From: Favolaschia claudopus
Lineage: Eukaryota; Basidiomycota; Agaricomycetes; Agaricales; Mycenaceae
Direction of reading: 5' to 3'
Assembly (NCBI GenBank): GCA_037176885.1
Contig: JAWWNJ010000073.1
Location: 1 to 64,000 of the forward strand
DNA length: 64,000 nucleotides
Shown: positions 54,884 through 64,000 of the stretch, piece by piece
Layout: each line of letters opens with the position of its first letter
How positions within the stretch are numbered: position 1 is the first letter of the stretch
Program-made: the position numbers and the translations under genes
The notes under the pieces: generated by a model
The model's input: the letters and a program-made list of their open reading frames with translations, nothing else
Told to the model about the DNA's origin: nothing
The model's database searches: none

Positions 54884-56332
54884 CTATTTCCCCCCACCCG
54901 GATAGACCGCCCTCCACGACTCAAATGCCTCCACCGCGCGCTTCCCCGACACCCAATGCACATTCGTTCGCAGATGCCTATACGTCTCGGGAACGATATA
55001 CGGGCACGCACCACCCGAATCCAGCTCAAGAATCAGCAAGTCAAGCGACGGAAAGTCCGCCGCCCTCTTCCTCGTATCGAGGATCTCCAACGCCAAAAGA
55101 AACTCCTCCTCCTCGACATCGCAGAGGGTAAGGTGGCGCAGCTCGGGACATACGACCGCGCTGTCATCGTCCGGGATGACGAGCTGCGGAACGAGGAGGC
55201 TGATGGCGAAGAGCCGGCGAAGACGCAGCTCGTGCAGTGCCGGCGTGCTCTGCAGGATCGGCACCACATCGAGGAGACCCTCCAAGATCGTCAGCACTTG
55301 AAGCGTGCAGCCCGAGCGCGCAATGAAGGCGGGAAGGAAAGAGACGTTCTCGCGCACGCAGATGTCTTCCAGCGCGGGGAGGAGGAACGACTCGAGGTAG
55401 TGGCCGTCGGCGATGTAGAGAAAGCGCAGGACAGGGAGGTGGAGGGGCTGGGCGTAGGACGGCGGGGGGAGCGTGACGCTCGCTTTGCCGAGGGTGAGGT
55501 GAGTGAGGTTGAGTGCTGTGCCCAGCCGATCGGGCGTGCGGGGCATTTGGACACGCAGGCGCGTGAGTTGGGGGTACGGGACGAGGACGCGGCGGTGGCT
55601 GCCGTCGATACGCACGTCCGTGAGCCGGGGTGCGGATTCGAAGGCCGTGCATGTTTCGCTGTCGTCGCTGCGCTTGAAGCTGAGCGAGCGCAGTTCGGGG
55701 AGGAGCCGCCCTTGAAGAAGCTCGTTGTTAAATCGTAAAATCGTTTGACGTGGGGGGCGGAGCAACGAGACGGCTTTCCAACTAGCGGAGTTGTCTAGCA
55801 GAACGGCTAGAGCATGCGAGTTTGCGTAGATCCCGTCACAGGAGAAGTTAATGCTCAAGAGACGGGGTTTTGAGCGTTCCAGCTGCGCGTAGAGAGCCGG
55901 AATAGGAATATTTCGACTGGGATGGACACTGATGTGTGACCACAGCTCGGGTGACGACAGAGCAATGCTCCGCCATAGAACGCAGACGCGACTGACGTTC
56001 CAAGGACTCTGAGTCGGGAACGCCGGGCGCGATGTCGGAGAAGGCAACGTCCCGTGAAATATTGTTATCAAGATTTCGGCTGGAAGACGACGCACGGGCG
56101 ACAAGATGGCAGCATGGCGGTCTACCTTGCTCTGAATACTGTGCCGCTCATTAGAAAGTTCGTTCATTTCATGTCGAAGTCTGAGGATTTCACTTTGAAG
56201 ATATGCCGCGTGCACCCGTCCTTTGTCAACTATCCGGCGGATTTCCAGTATTTCTGAGTCTGAAGGCGGGTTATTGGTAGTAGATAGGTGTTCTGGTGGC
56301 TCATATGGGTAGAAAAAGGGCGTAACGGTCAT
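54884..56332 (-). CDS. F-box/LRR-like protein, 482 aa
   Basis: Single uninterrupted frame. The N-terminal ~27-70 residues are a likely coiled coil (ILRLRHEMNELSNERHSIQSK), followed by an F-box-like motif (RRLPAEILITIFHGTLP) and a conserved tail (WNVSRVCVLWRSIALSSPELWS), the common agaricomycete F-box arrangement. The C-terminal 300 residues are leucine-rich, irregular LRR-like. It is not closely related to the LPNELWCE F-box family around it. It is divergently arranged with the zinc-ribbon gene, whose ATG is 130 bp away. Confidence 0.9.
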   Translation of the reverse strand: MTVTPFFYPYEPPEHLSTTNNPPSDSEILEIRRIVDKGRVHAAYLQSEILRLRHEMNELSNERHSIQSKVDRHAAILSPVRRLPAEILITIFHGTLPSPTSRPAFPTQSPWNVSRVCVLWRSIALSSPELWSHISVHPSRNIPIPALYAQLERSKPRLLSINFSCDGIYANSHALAVLLDNSASWKAVSLLRPPRQTILRFNNELLQGRLLPELRSLSFKRSDDSETCTAFESAPRLTDVRIDGSHRRVLVPYPQLTRLRVQMPRTPDRLGTALNLTHLTLGKASVTLPPPSYAQPLHLPVLRFLYIADGHYLESFLLPALEDICVRENVSFLPAFIARSGCTLQVLTILEGLLDVVPILQSTPALHELRLRRLFAISLLVPQLVIPDDDSAVVCPELRHLTLCDVEEEEFLLALEILDTRKRAADFPSLDLLILELDSGGACPYIVPETYRHLRTNVHWVSGKRAVEAFESWRAVYPGGGK

Positions 56333-56462
56333 AGAAGTAAGTGGAAGGGGACAGCAGATTCGGGTCCCGTGACCCCATCAACTTTCGCAAGCCCAATTAG
56401 GAAGGAGCGATCTTTACCTTCTTTCCACCCACATCTCCGCGTTTTAACGGCTTCAGCTCAGC
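56333..56462. promoter_or_regulatory. Short divergent promoter
   Basis: 130 bp separate the start codons of the minus-strand F-box/LRR gene and the plus-strand zinc-ribbon gene, so they probably share control elements. No clear TATA box was seen. Confidence 0.5.
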
Positions 56463-56986
56463 ATGTGTATTCCTATCTTCTGTGCGCAAACTCTCGGTGT
56501 AAGTGCAACGTAATTGCTAATACAAAGATCCCTAGTCGGCTGCCAGGACAAGGTCAAGCCTGAGGGCGACTCCACGCCTCGCGTCTGTCCTAAATGTCAC
56601 AACGGTAGGCCTTGTCGGTCCAATCCTTTGTCGTTTCCGTCTCTTTACACTCAATTCATCAGTTTCCGTTCATGCTGCCAAGAAAACGAGTTGGTTTGAG
56701 CTGTTCTGGGTGCCTCTCATTCCGTTCTCCAGCGACCATATTTGGCTCTGCCAGATCTGCCATTGGGCTGCTCCTCATGAAGCCGGGTGAGCCGCGCATT
56801 TTACTTGAAGCTGAAATCTTTTCCAATGTCTCTTACAGTCAATTCGAGCCTGCCGCTGCCGCTGCCGGTGGTCATCCCGGTCCGCAGCAAACTGCAAGTT
56901 ATCAGCCATCATACATGAACGCACCGCCGGCTCATCCGCAGAATACTTACCAGCCACAGTATATCAACACCAATGCACCGAAGTAG
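56463..56986 (+). CDS. Small zinc-ribbon protein, 124 aa
   Basis: Four exons, 56,463-56,496, 56,536-56,604, 56,663-56,786 and 56,839-56,986, with phases that agree. Introns are 39, 58 and 52 bp; the first is short and least certain. The first residues are hydrophobic with Cys (MCIPIFCAQTL), then DKVKPEGDSTPRVCPKC, a conserved WFELFWVPLIPFSS segment, and WLCQIC. The two CxxC pairs, about 40 residues apart, form a zinc ribbon of the fungal zinc_ribbon_15 type. The Gln/Tyr/Pro-rich tail (residues 88-124) is probably disordered. Its function is not established as far as I know. Confidence 0.82.
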
Positions 56987-57666
56987 CGGGGGATTCCGAG
57001 TCGGAGGCATTGCGTTGTGAAGGGCATTTATTTGCATCTAGTATCGTACCCTTAATTTTGTGAACGCTCGTTATCAATATTGACACTGTTATCCGCTGTA
57101 TTCTGAGTCCGAAGAGACGTACCTGAATTCACCAGTCATCATGTTATCTATAGGGTATGAAGAGTGCGATCATCTCGTTGCGGAAAATGAATTCAAAGTC
57201 AAGAGCCTTCAAACGAAAGACAGGACAGGATCTCAGAATGATGGGCGTGATTCAGACAGATGACGCTGGGGCCGTTAAATGCAAGATACTCACACTTACA
57301 CTATATGTACCTACATTGGGCAGCATTGGGCTCGTCTAGGCGAAATCGATCGAGTTCTGGGATATTGACTCGGCTGATGGAGAATATCTACGTACCCGGC
57401 AGGTCCGCGCGTGCGCTCCTACCTGCCAGTGTTGGCTACGCCGAGATCTGTGCCTGGCAATTGAATAGTTGGGGTGAGTGCTCGGGCAACTCTTGCGAAC
57501 GCTGGATAATAACCTACGATATATGTATCATAGCTAGCTGGTTCACAGCTCGCTGGGCGCCGAAGCACTCTGTTGTGAAGGTTGACCGAGATCTCTAGCA
57601 CCACACGTCTCACATCCGTCTACAAACTATCTGACATTCTACCTCGTCATCGCCCATAAGTTTCAT
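56987..57666. other. Intergenic, no gene seen
   Basis: Includes 3' flank of the zinc-ribbon gene that is shared, inverted and diverged, with 43,080-43,200. Short frames only. Confidence 0.5.
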
Positions 57667-60433
57667 CTACGATCCCCGAAATCGCGTAAGAGGTATCAAA
57701 CTACTCTCATCGCAAGCCTTCCTCAAGAACGCATGCTATATGTTCAGTGTATTGTTTAGCACCAGAAGCCAAATCCAGCCAGCCCACTCACCGAAAGCAG
57801 CTCCCCAGCACTCGCCCTGTTATTCACGTTCCCACACAAACAACGCTCCAAAAAGTCCCGCAACTCAACACTCAACGCCCCCGGATCTTTCAGTGCCGGC
57901 GCCCCATTGGCCGCAATCGTATAAAGCACAGTAAGCGGCTCCTCCTCCATGTACGGCGGACCGTCCTCGAGTCCCGTGAGCTCGATGGCGACGATACCCA
58001 GCGACCAAATATCTACTTTCACGCCGTATGCTTCTTGTTTGACGACTTCTGGCGCCATCCAATGCGGGTTGCCTGCTATTGACAAACGCCGGGGACGGGA
58101 TTCGGATAATTTGGCGCAGTAGCCGAAGCCCTCTGCGAGATATCTCGGCATGTACGATGACAATGAAAGGAAAAAGTTCGCTCACTGATGCGAATGTGAC
58201 CAGTGACATCTACGAAGATGTTGTCGGGGCGAATATCTCGATGGACCACGTCTAGATTGTGAAGATACGCTAAACCTTGGCATGTCTTTGATAGTATAAA
58301 TTGAGCCCAAATGAGTCCCTCGATTAACTTCGAACAGTGCTCACCTGCAAACAGATACCACTCATCTGATCTTCCGCCAACTTGTTATTCCAGAGGATCT
58401 CAGACAACTCGCAGCCCTCCATATACTCCGTGACGAGCCAAAGCTCTTCTGGTTCAACCAGATAACTCGCTATGAAGATGAAGATGTTGGGGTGCTGTAA
58501 CTCTTTCATGATGGAAATCTGGGCGAGCAATAGATTCTGATTCTGCATGCTGGACAAGCTGTTGTGTGCAATGGCAACGCGTCGCCAGGTGACGCCTTCG
58601 ATGGCCTCGTAGACGGGTCCTGACCAGCTAAGCGATAGAAGAAGCAATTCGGTTGGCTGGTATTGCGATAGAGAGTGGTTAAATCAAACGCACCCATGTC
58701 CCAGTTGCCTTACTTCGCGGTAGATCGTCCTGGGATCTTCAGGCGAAACAATCTCTCGAAGGTTCTGAATCCTCTCCGCGATTTCTGCCTCCGATCCGGA
58801 GGGCAAGTTAGCGCCTGACGACACAGGTGCAGTTTGATAGAATTGTTTCCATGGTTTTTTCTTCGGTGTCGACGGAACAGGCAAGGAATCAGAGGTGTTG
58901 GTAGACTCGACGTTGACAGCAGGTTTCATGGACTGTTCAGAAAGCCGCGACATGGGACTCAACTTCCGCGCCATCAGTCGAATCAAGTCGGTGGAATCAG
59001 GACGCATAGCGGAATCCTGTGCCCAGAATGTGTTGATATAATCCCACATTGAATCTAAAAGCGCTGATTCGCCGGATGGTCGCTCTGAACGTTCGCCATT
59101 GATAACGCGGAGCAAGCTTGCAGGTTCCGACAGATCTGCAAATGGCGGCCGGCCGGTGTATAGCTGGGAAAGCATTAGATGTTAACATTTCATGATGTAG
59201 AACGAACACTTACTTCGAGACAAACGCACCCAAAAGCATACACATCCGTTGCCGTCGTTCGTAAAAACTTTTTGCCAAACCGATCGGGGTCGATCAGTTC
59301 TGGAGCCATCCAACGGATGCTCCCAGCACGATGTGAGGTATGTGTCGCCGTGGTCGCATCGGACAAGGAAGTTAGGCCGAAATCAGCCAGACACGCCGTC
59401 CATTCGGGCGTTATCAGAATATTGGACTGGATACCAACTGCGATTGAGAGAATGCACGACGAACGACTGACCCATATCTCACACCGCGCAAATCGCCATG
59501 GACGATATTTCTTGAATGGAGAAATTCCAGACCTTGGGCTATCTCGAGGAGCTATAAAGAACAATAAGCAATGAGATATGGACACCATTGAAAGACAGAC
59601 CAATCGGCTGGCATGAGCGCGTCCATGGTCATTCAGGTACTTGAGAACGGTGCCGTTTTCCATCCAAGGAGAAACCATGCAAAGCGACGATGGAAAAGTG
59701 TGGCGATCGATACCGATGAAGGGAAGTATATGTGGATGCCGCAGCTGCTGCCAGACAAGAGCTTCTCGACAGAATTGCTATGAATTTGTTTCCTGAGATA
59801 TTAGAGGGCATAAGCGTTGAAGCAACTTGCCAATCTGATGCGTCGTTGCTCCACGTCTCTCTGGAAAGTTCGGATACGCTTGAGGGCTACCCTCGTACCT
59901 TGATATGAGGCTTGGTAGATGTCGCCGAAGCCGCCGGAAAAGATTGGATATTCATTGCGACCGGTAACTCCAGAAATGAACAGGGAAGACGGAAGTTTGT
60001 CGCATACTTCAGAGAGCTTCAAAATCAATTTTCTGGTTTTGTAGATGTGGTCCTTGTCAATCAAGAATCCTCTTTCCAACGTCTATCCATGATATCAGCG
60101 GAAATCATAATGAAAATGCGAATAGGTGATGACATTTTGAAAAACGTCCAGCAAATTCTGCGCGGACTGGCCGTCGAGGCTTAACACAATCGCTCGATCG
60201 GAGTCAGAGTTGATGATTGCCGGTATAAAGACCTGTGCGATTCGCTGCTCGTCCGCCCGGAGTGCATCCCGCAGCCTTGCATCGTCGTGAATGTTCAGGG
60301 CAGTGGCAACCTATACGATGAAATCGTCGGCAAAAATTCCCCAGGCTTGGAAAATTTATACCAGCAGCAGATTCTTGCGAGAGTCGATACTCTTGATGAT
60401 GGCGGAGACTTTGTCGTTTCGATCAGCAGACAT
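57667..60433 (-). CDS. TKL kinase fused to PAK-like pseudokinase, 740 aa
   Basis: Eleven exons: 60,433-60,362; 60,310-60,134; 60,082-59,831; 59,777-59,601; 59,551-59,483; 59,426-59,214; 59,163-58,694; 58,627-58,345; 58,285-58,186; 58,132-57,792; 57,735-57,667. Phases agree; intron 3 uses a GC-AG donor (GCAAGT). Residues 1-125 are helical. The first kinase domain (about 128-385) has GGFGDIY, VALK (K151), a C-helix Glu (E172), HGD (D246), DFG (D264) and APE, so it should be active. A linker (386-465) carries a KKKPWKQF basic stretch. The second domain (about 468-735) is STE20/PAK-like (GNPHWMAPEVVKQ, VDIWSLGIVAIEL), but its VAIK lysine is Ala497, its C-helix Glu is Gln513 and its DFG reads GFG (G606); only HRD (D588) is kept. 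It is therefore probably catalytically dead and regulatory. Confidence 0.88.
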
Positions 60434-61033
60434 GGTTTCATACTGGGATTCCAAAGCGCCATAAATTCTAGCGCCCATAATTAAGCGCGCAACGATTCAG
60501 CGTTTAAATCCGCACTGTCGATCCGCAATATCCGAGACTTCCAAGAGCAAAGAAAACACGCTCTGCCTGGGCTCAACGCCACTGCGAAACGAGGACCGTT
60601 GGATCGCGTACCTGATAGACTAGGCAACGCGAGGATACTGCCAGTGGTAGGGTCGGCCAAGGAGCTTTTGAATCACTCGATTTGAGCATCGTAGGGATAC
60701 CAAGTCGATATCGCGTTTCCAGAGAAGTATAAGTATGGTACTTTGAAGCTCAAATCTTAGCGGGCCTGGTTGGTAGCGCGCCAATAGCGCCAATTTCCAA
60801 GTTAGTAACTGTGAAGCCTGAGTGCGGCGAAGTGAGGCGAAGTAAGGTAGGGTTAGGGTTAGAGCATTTCTCCTGCTACGCCAAGCTCGCGCCACAGTAG
60901 TTCTTGTTGCCACCATATACCGTCCTTTTCGCCCTTAAGTTACCACCCGCGACCCTCTGACGGACTTCAAATTCCGACTTAAAGCCTCCACTCAGTAGCG
61001 AATTAAGTTTCCAAGTTCAATATCTAACTTACG
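60434..61033. other. Divergent intergenic region with telomere-like tract
   Basis: Lies between the kinase and deaminase starts. TAGGGTTAGGGTTAG is at 60,848-60,862. The stretch 60,485-60,880 resembles 62,570-62,820 (gattcagcgtttaaat versus gattcagcatttaaat, gagacttcc, gggttagggtta), so it is one of two diverged copies of an intergenic repeat. Confidence 0.6.
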
Positions 61034-62537
61034 ATGTCATTGTCTGTGTTGGAGGTGTTGTCTATCCTCGAGCCAATGGATCCCGTGCTCAATAGGCTCA
61101 CCCTATTGCCTCGCGACATGCAACTCGAATACGGCGAGGATACGCCGAAAACCCTACACCGATGGCTGGACGGCATTGCTTCGTTGCTGACATCTTTGTC
61201 GGGCTCGCCCGCCAAGCAGGGATGTGCTGTGTCTCTGACTCTCCTTCCGTCAAACTGTACAGCTACCGTAGCCTTTGACTTCAGTCCTCCACATCCAGAA
61301 GATGCGCACAATCTCCTTCAATCCATTTGGAAGTGGATGAAGGAGGCCGCCCAACAGGAAGAAACTTTCGAGCAGGATGCGGAATTGCTCGGCATTATAT
61401 TGCAGGCTACTTTAGAGAAGACCAGGCAGTGCCTTCGGGAAAGTGGTTGGTTTGTCGAGCCTTTTCTAACGCGAGTACGCCATACCCTTTTTCTCTTCGG
61501 CGGGTTATTTTAACTGCATGTCTAGATGGACGAAGAAGGCCACAGTTTTACCGACTCTCAAAAAGCATTTCTATCCGCAGCATCCAAGCTGCACCGCATC
61601 CTAACAAACCGATTATGTGACGAGAAACCTGATCTCAGCCATGCCGCAAAATTTTTCATCGTTTTAGTTGAGCAGTACGAGACTGCAAAGCGAGAGCTGG
61701 ACGATGATTTCTCATGGCTTCGGCCGTGTGAAAAGTTGGTCGCGAAAAGTACGTGTCAGTCTTCTCTCAAGTGGAAATCCACAGTGGAAATCCATATTCA
61801 TCCGATCTACTGCAGGTGGAGCACGGACATCTCCTGCTGACTGGCCATCTTGGGTGAATTATATCACTCAATTGCGGGAGCCTTACGACCATGTACTGCT
61901 CATTCGTAGAGCGCTACGCAAGTCTCTCATGCGCAATGTCCTCGCTATTCCATTCAATGTCAATGTGCTACCTTCGTCGAGTCCCGCCCCAGCAACCGCT
62001 TTCCGCTCCATGGAGGACCTAGAAATCCGTGTTCGATCCTATCTCAAGAGTGCCCTGTTTTCAATTGAAGGCGTTTCGAGTGCAGCCTTGAAGTATCTCG
62101 AGAGCACCATTGACGAATTGTGGGATCGCATTCAGAACAGTGCCAGTTGGCAGCCTCAGTCGCCTCTGCTCCCCACTCACAGCGAATGTCTGTTGCTGTG
62201 GCACCACCACAATCCGCACCTCAATAGCCTTGCGTCGGCGGCTCCCTATTCATACATCGGAGTCTCCAAACCCCCATGCTTCCAGTGTGTTATTTTCTTC
62301 CATGCATATCGGATGTGCAAGCTGGAGCCGCGTGTCGAAATACGTCGATGCGATGACGACTTGTATGAGACAGAGCCTGGCGTCTGTGCCTTGCCCAGCC
62401 AAGTAGATCATGCCCTGGAGACTGAGATTGGCGCTCAGCTGGAGAAAATCGTTGGACAGCTTGTGAACAAGAAAATGTATAGAGTATACAAAGACGCCCT
62501 GTATGCTATTGTGCTGCCGGACTTGTCGCTGCTGTAG
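61034..62537 (+). CDS. OTT_1508-like nucleic-acid/nucleotide deaminase, 461 aa
   Basis: Three exons, 61,034-61,474, 61,526-61,748 and 61,816-62,537, with introns of 51 and 67 bp (both donors GTACG) and consistent phase; 461 residues. The C-terminal part has a deaminase-fold zinc signature: HSE (H343, E345) and PCFQC (C376, C379), with the surrounding YIGVSKPPCFQCVIFFHAY typical of the OTT_1508-like family that is expanded in mushrooms. His and two Cys bind zinc and Glu shuttles the proton. The N-terminal 220 residues are helical with no recognised domain. The substrate is unknown. It is divergent from the kinase gene. Confidence 0.85.
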
Positions 62538-63524
62538 AGGTAGATGTGGATGATCATGGCGAAGCCTGCGACAAGATTCAGCATTTAAATGCGTATTGGG
62601 GACAAACTGGCGATCTGTGATACCTGAGACTTCCGTAACCAAGAGTAGAAAAACACACTCTACCCGCGTGTGTCCAGGGAAGTATAATCGTAAGTAGTGG
62701 TAGGTACTGCCGCACTCTGTCAGAGGCAAGAAGAAGAGAGAGCCTGTTTGCTGGTACGAGTTTGAGTCGTTCGTCGAACAAGATTGGGGTTAGGGTTACA
62801 ACATATTCGTCCTCTCCTTGTCCTTTCCCGTTTACTGGCACAATCTAGCTCCTGCACCCCTCAACGGCCTCAACTCTCAGTGTGGCACAGAATTATGTTT
62901 ACACCGTCAATGAAGAACAATCTGCGATAGTGCCAATCCTTTAAAATGCACTTGGAAATGAGAACAATTTTTTTTTCCCCTGGACCGACGTCTGGCTAGC
63001 TGTACAAGCGCGAAGGTTGCCTATATCTCAAAAAGTCTTCGGATTCTCCGTTCTCCTGGGACAGATCCCTCGCAAGTCTTCTCAGCTCAAGCAAGCACTC
63101 GGTATCACTGAAGTATTGACCCGAGTCATCGCGTCAGTCATAGTGGTAGTGGTCAAAGCGGAAACATATATTCTCTCCGCTTTACGCTTGTCTACATACA
63201 AGGCTGGCGAGTACAACCCCGAAATGCTTGTTTTCTGCGTGGGGGAAGACGTCTGCGTGCGCGAGAACATGTCCTGGACCTGGTCATTCATCCGAGCAGT
63301 TCTGGCTCATTCGGTGGCGACGCCAACTACTGCGACTCGAATCGCTTTCAGGAGCTATGCAATATTGTTGTCTAAAGCGTGAGGAGGGACCTCGTAATGC
63401 CAAAGCATAGACCCGAGCACAAGCACTTGTTGCAACGGTCCAAGCGGAAACAACAAAGCGGTGCTTGGTCCTTCGAGTCTTGGGTACTTAACTGTCGCTC
63501 GCAATTCAGCCTCTGTAAACAATC
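62538..63524. other. Intergenic with telomere-like tract and F-box promoter
   Basis: GGGGTTAGGGTTA is at 62,786-62,798, in the second copy of the repeat noted at 60,485. From about 63,400 the sequence resembles the upstream region of the other F-box paralogues (caagcggaaacaacaaagcg). A 121-codon frame (63,017-63,382) has no recognised feature. Confidence 0.55.
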
Positions 63525-64000
63525 ATGTTCTCAGCCCCGATGCAACTCTCCACCTCCTTTGATCTCCCCAACGAGCTGTGGTGCGAAGTCTTCAAAAACC
63601 TTCCTAGAAATGCGCTCGGCAAAGTGCACTCCGTCTCGTCTCTCTTTCACGACATCTCCCATCCAATCTTCTTTCGAGACTTTATCCTGGACCACGACAG
63701 ACACCACCTTTCATCGAATGAGTTCATCGACCGGCTACACCTCTATTCCTCGTCATCGATTGCGCCGCATGTCCGCAAACTCACCGTCTCCTTCCAATTC
63801 GGACGCGGCTTCCACCCTAGCGGTCGATGGGCCACCGGGCCAATCTCGCCGTGCCCCGTCTCGCAGCTCCTCCGCTCCATTCAGAGTTTCCAGAATGTCT
63901 GCATCCTGGACTGCGAATTCCGTTTTGACGCGGAAGTCCACTTCGCCGAGCTCGGACTGCAGTCGCTTCCTAATCTCAAGGAGCTCCGCATCCACGGCGG
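63525..64000 (+). CDS. Third F-box paralogue, cut by window end
   Basis: ATG at 63,525 (MFSAPMQL), F-box LPNELWCEVFKNLPRN near residues 13-45, then the same leucine-rich order as the genes at 52,391 and 42,263 (HVRKLTVSF, LLRSIQSFQNV, HFAELGLQSLPNLKEL). At least 158 codons are visible, without frameshift. By eye it is about 70 percent identical to the other two, so it is the older branch of the family. It is in the opposite orientation to them. Confidence 0.92.
   Translation, partial: MFSAPMQLSTSFDLPNELWCEVFKNLPRNALGKVHSVSSLFHDISHPIFFRDFILDHDRHHLSSNEFIDRLHLYSSSSIAPHVRKLTVSFQFGRGFHPSGRWATGPISPCPVSQLLRSIQSFQNVCILDCEFRFDAEVHFAELGLQSLPNLKELRIHG

Noticed and set aside
63017..63382. 121-codon frame before the third F-box gene
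   Set aside because: No motif, and its end overlaps sequence resembling the promoters of the other F-box copies.

Overview
The window is nuclear DNA of a mushroom-forming basidiomycete (Agaricomycetes); I cannot place the genus. The evidence is the short GT-AG introns (about 48-75 bp), the F-box/LRR paralogues, a kinase gene fusing a TKL and a PAK-like domain, an OTT_1508-like deaminase, and a Ty3/gypsy retrotransposon whose protease reads ILDGGSQI and whose reverse transcriptase reads YIDD.

The left two thirds (1-42,262) is one family of very large Ty3/gypsy LTR retrotransposon. A partial upstream copy ends at 3,218. After a 46 bp sliver of host F-box gene comes a tandem array LTR-internal-LTR-internal-LTR (3,265-42,262), flanked by TCGG on both sides and with TG...CA termini. 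One unit is about 20.4 kb: LTRs of about 1.8 kb and an internal region of about 16.8 kb. Gag, protease and pol lie on the minus strand, so the 5' LTR is on the right. A primer-binding site and a polypurine tract sit where this orientation predicts. The other half of the internal region carries five intron-containing genes on the opposite strand (A-E). Four of them (A-D) share the spacing C-x2-C-x6-C-x8-C-x2-C-x6/8-C, which is that of fungal Zn(II)2Cys6 clusters. The hexamer AGCGGG/CCCGCT is scattered over the whole element about ten times more densely than in the flank. I propose, as a hypothesis only, that the element encodes DNA-binding proteins that recognise its own CGG-rich sites. The right-hand internal copy has intact gag, protease and pol frames. 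The left copy is broken by single-base indels with almost no substitutions, which looks more like consensus error than decay.

Both insertions hit the same F-box gene 42 bp apart. Its 5' part lies at 42,263-42,749, and an almost identical intact paralogue lies at 52,391-53,873.

From 42.3 to 52.3 kb is gene-poor: an exon-only duplicate of a zinc-ribbon gene, a ~210 bp palindrome-bearing satellite, a ~600 bp inverted-repeat element with 11 bp direct repeats, and a TATA-led region with at least 12 intron-like units but no long frame.

From 52.3 to 64 kb is a gene cluster: an F-box gene (minus), a second F-box/LRR gene (minus) divergent from a zinc-ribbon gene (plus), a 740-residue TKL kinase-PAK pseudokinase (minus) divergent from an OTT_1508-like deaminase (plus), and a third F-box gene (plus) running off the end. 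Short TTAGGG-type tracts occur in three intergenic gaps. No tRNA, rRNA or CRISPR was found.
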